A stretch of 32,502 bases of DNA, from assembly GCA_001778375.1 (NCBI GenBank), contig MFGV01000033.1, forward strand, positions 1 to 32,502. Reading direction: 5' to 3'. Source of the stretch: Candidatus Firestonebacteria bacterium RIFOXYD2_FULL_39_29. GTDB lineage: Bacteria; Oederibacteriota; D2-FULL-39-29. The translations under genes were made by a program, and so were the position numbers. Positions 32,500 through 32,502 of the stretch are shown here, piece by piece; the stretch's first letter is position 1, and every line of letters starts with the position of its first letter. The notes beneath the pieces are model-generated. The model did no database searches. It was not told the DNA's origin and worked only from the letters and a program-made list of their open reading frames with translations.

Positions 32500-32502
32500 C
32501 CG
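32428..32502. repeat. Right copy of the 75-bp inverted terminal repeat
   Basis: Exact reverse complement of 22-96; at 32427 the match ends. It overlaps the 3' end of the membrane-protein gene and provides its stop codon. The hairpin CGGTT-TTTT-AACCG lies at the extreme end. Because the window stops here, the true length of the repeat on this side is unknown. Confidence 0.95.

Overview
This 32.5 kb window is AT-rich, densely coding bacterial DNA from a Gram-negative (diderm) organism. Diderm character is shown by TamB-like, BamA, Skp-like, LpxD, LpxC and FabZ genes in one stretch. A NADP-type glutamate dehydrogenase, a multidomain persulfide/disulfide reductase, several sugar-type oxidoreductases and a RuBisCO-like protein suggest a fermentative or anaerobic heterotroph of an uncultivated lineage. 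I cannot assign a phylum from the sequence alone. No rRNA, tRNA, CRISPR array, prophage or insertion sequence was seen. The two ends carry a perfect 75-bp inverted repeat, so the window is probably a complete metagenomic contig that broke at a repeat.

Layout. 1-2250: a form IV RuBisCO-like gene, the only gene on the minus strand, then a 0.7 kb regulatory-looking gap. 2278-5774: gdhA behind a leader that can fold into a pseudoknot plus terminator, then a methyltransferase and a Gfo/Idh oxidoreductase. 5980-16864: the envelope block. A very long TamB-like protein with an unexpected C-terminal zinc ribbon precedes bamA; skp, lpxD, lpxC and fabZ follow with overlapping or nearly touching ends. 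lpxA is not present. 17110-18198: asd. 18286-19482: a HEPN/MNT toxin-antitoxin type pair with a strong promoter and a palindromic operator. Its HEPN partner is broken by a structured repeat insertion and a frameshift. 19517-24751: truA, a fucose-isomerase-family protein, and a CoA-disulfide-reductase/rhodanese/TusA/DsrE fusion. 24986-25566: rplU-rpmA. 25818-29154: an orphan periplasmic binding protein and two tandem Gfo/Idh paralogues, separated by gaps full of small repeats. 29414-32499: rmuC, an MFS transporter and a small membrane protein whose C-terminus is encoded by the end repeat.

Two themes run through the non-coding DNA. First, the gaps are mosaics of short dispersed repeats: GATCCGCC hairpins, GTTAGAACGT words, AGCACTAA words, a purine-rich tract and a nested hairpin element. 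These have landed beside or inside genes, where they supply a Shine-Dalgarno, a C-terminus or a gene-breaking insertion. Second, promoters are easy to read. Many are TTGACA-like with 17-bp spacing, and at three genes the -10 box ends exactly 6 nt before the start codon, which suggests leaderless mRNAs. The RuBisCO-like protein, sugar isomerase and Gfo/Idh enzymes may all serve sugar or sugar-acid metabolism, but they are not in one operon and that link is inference.
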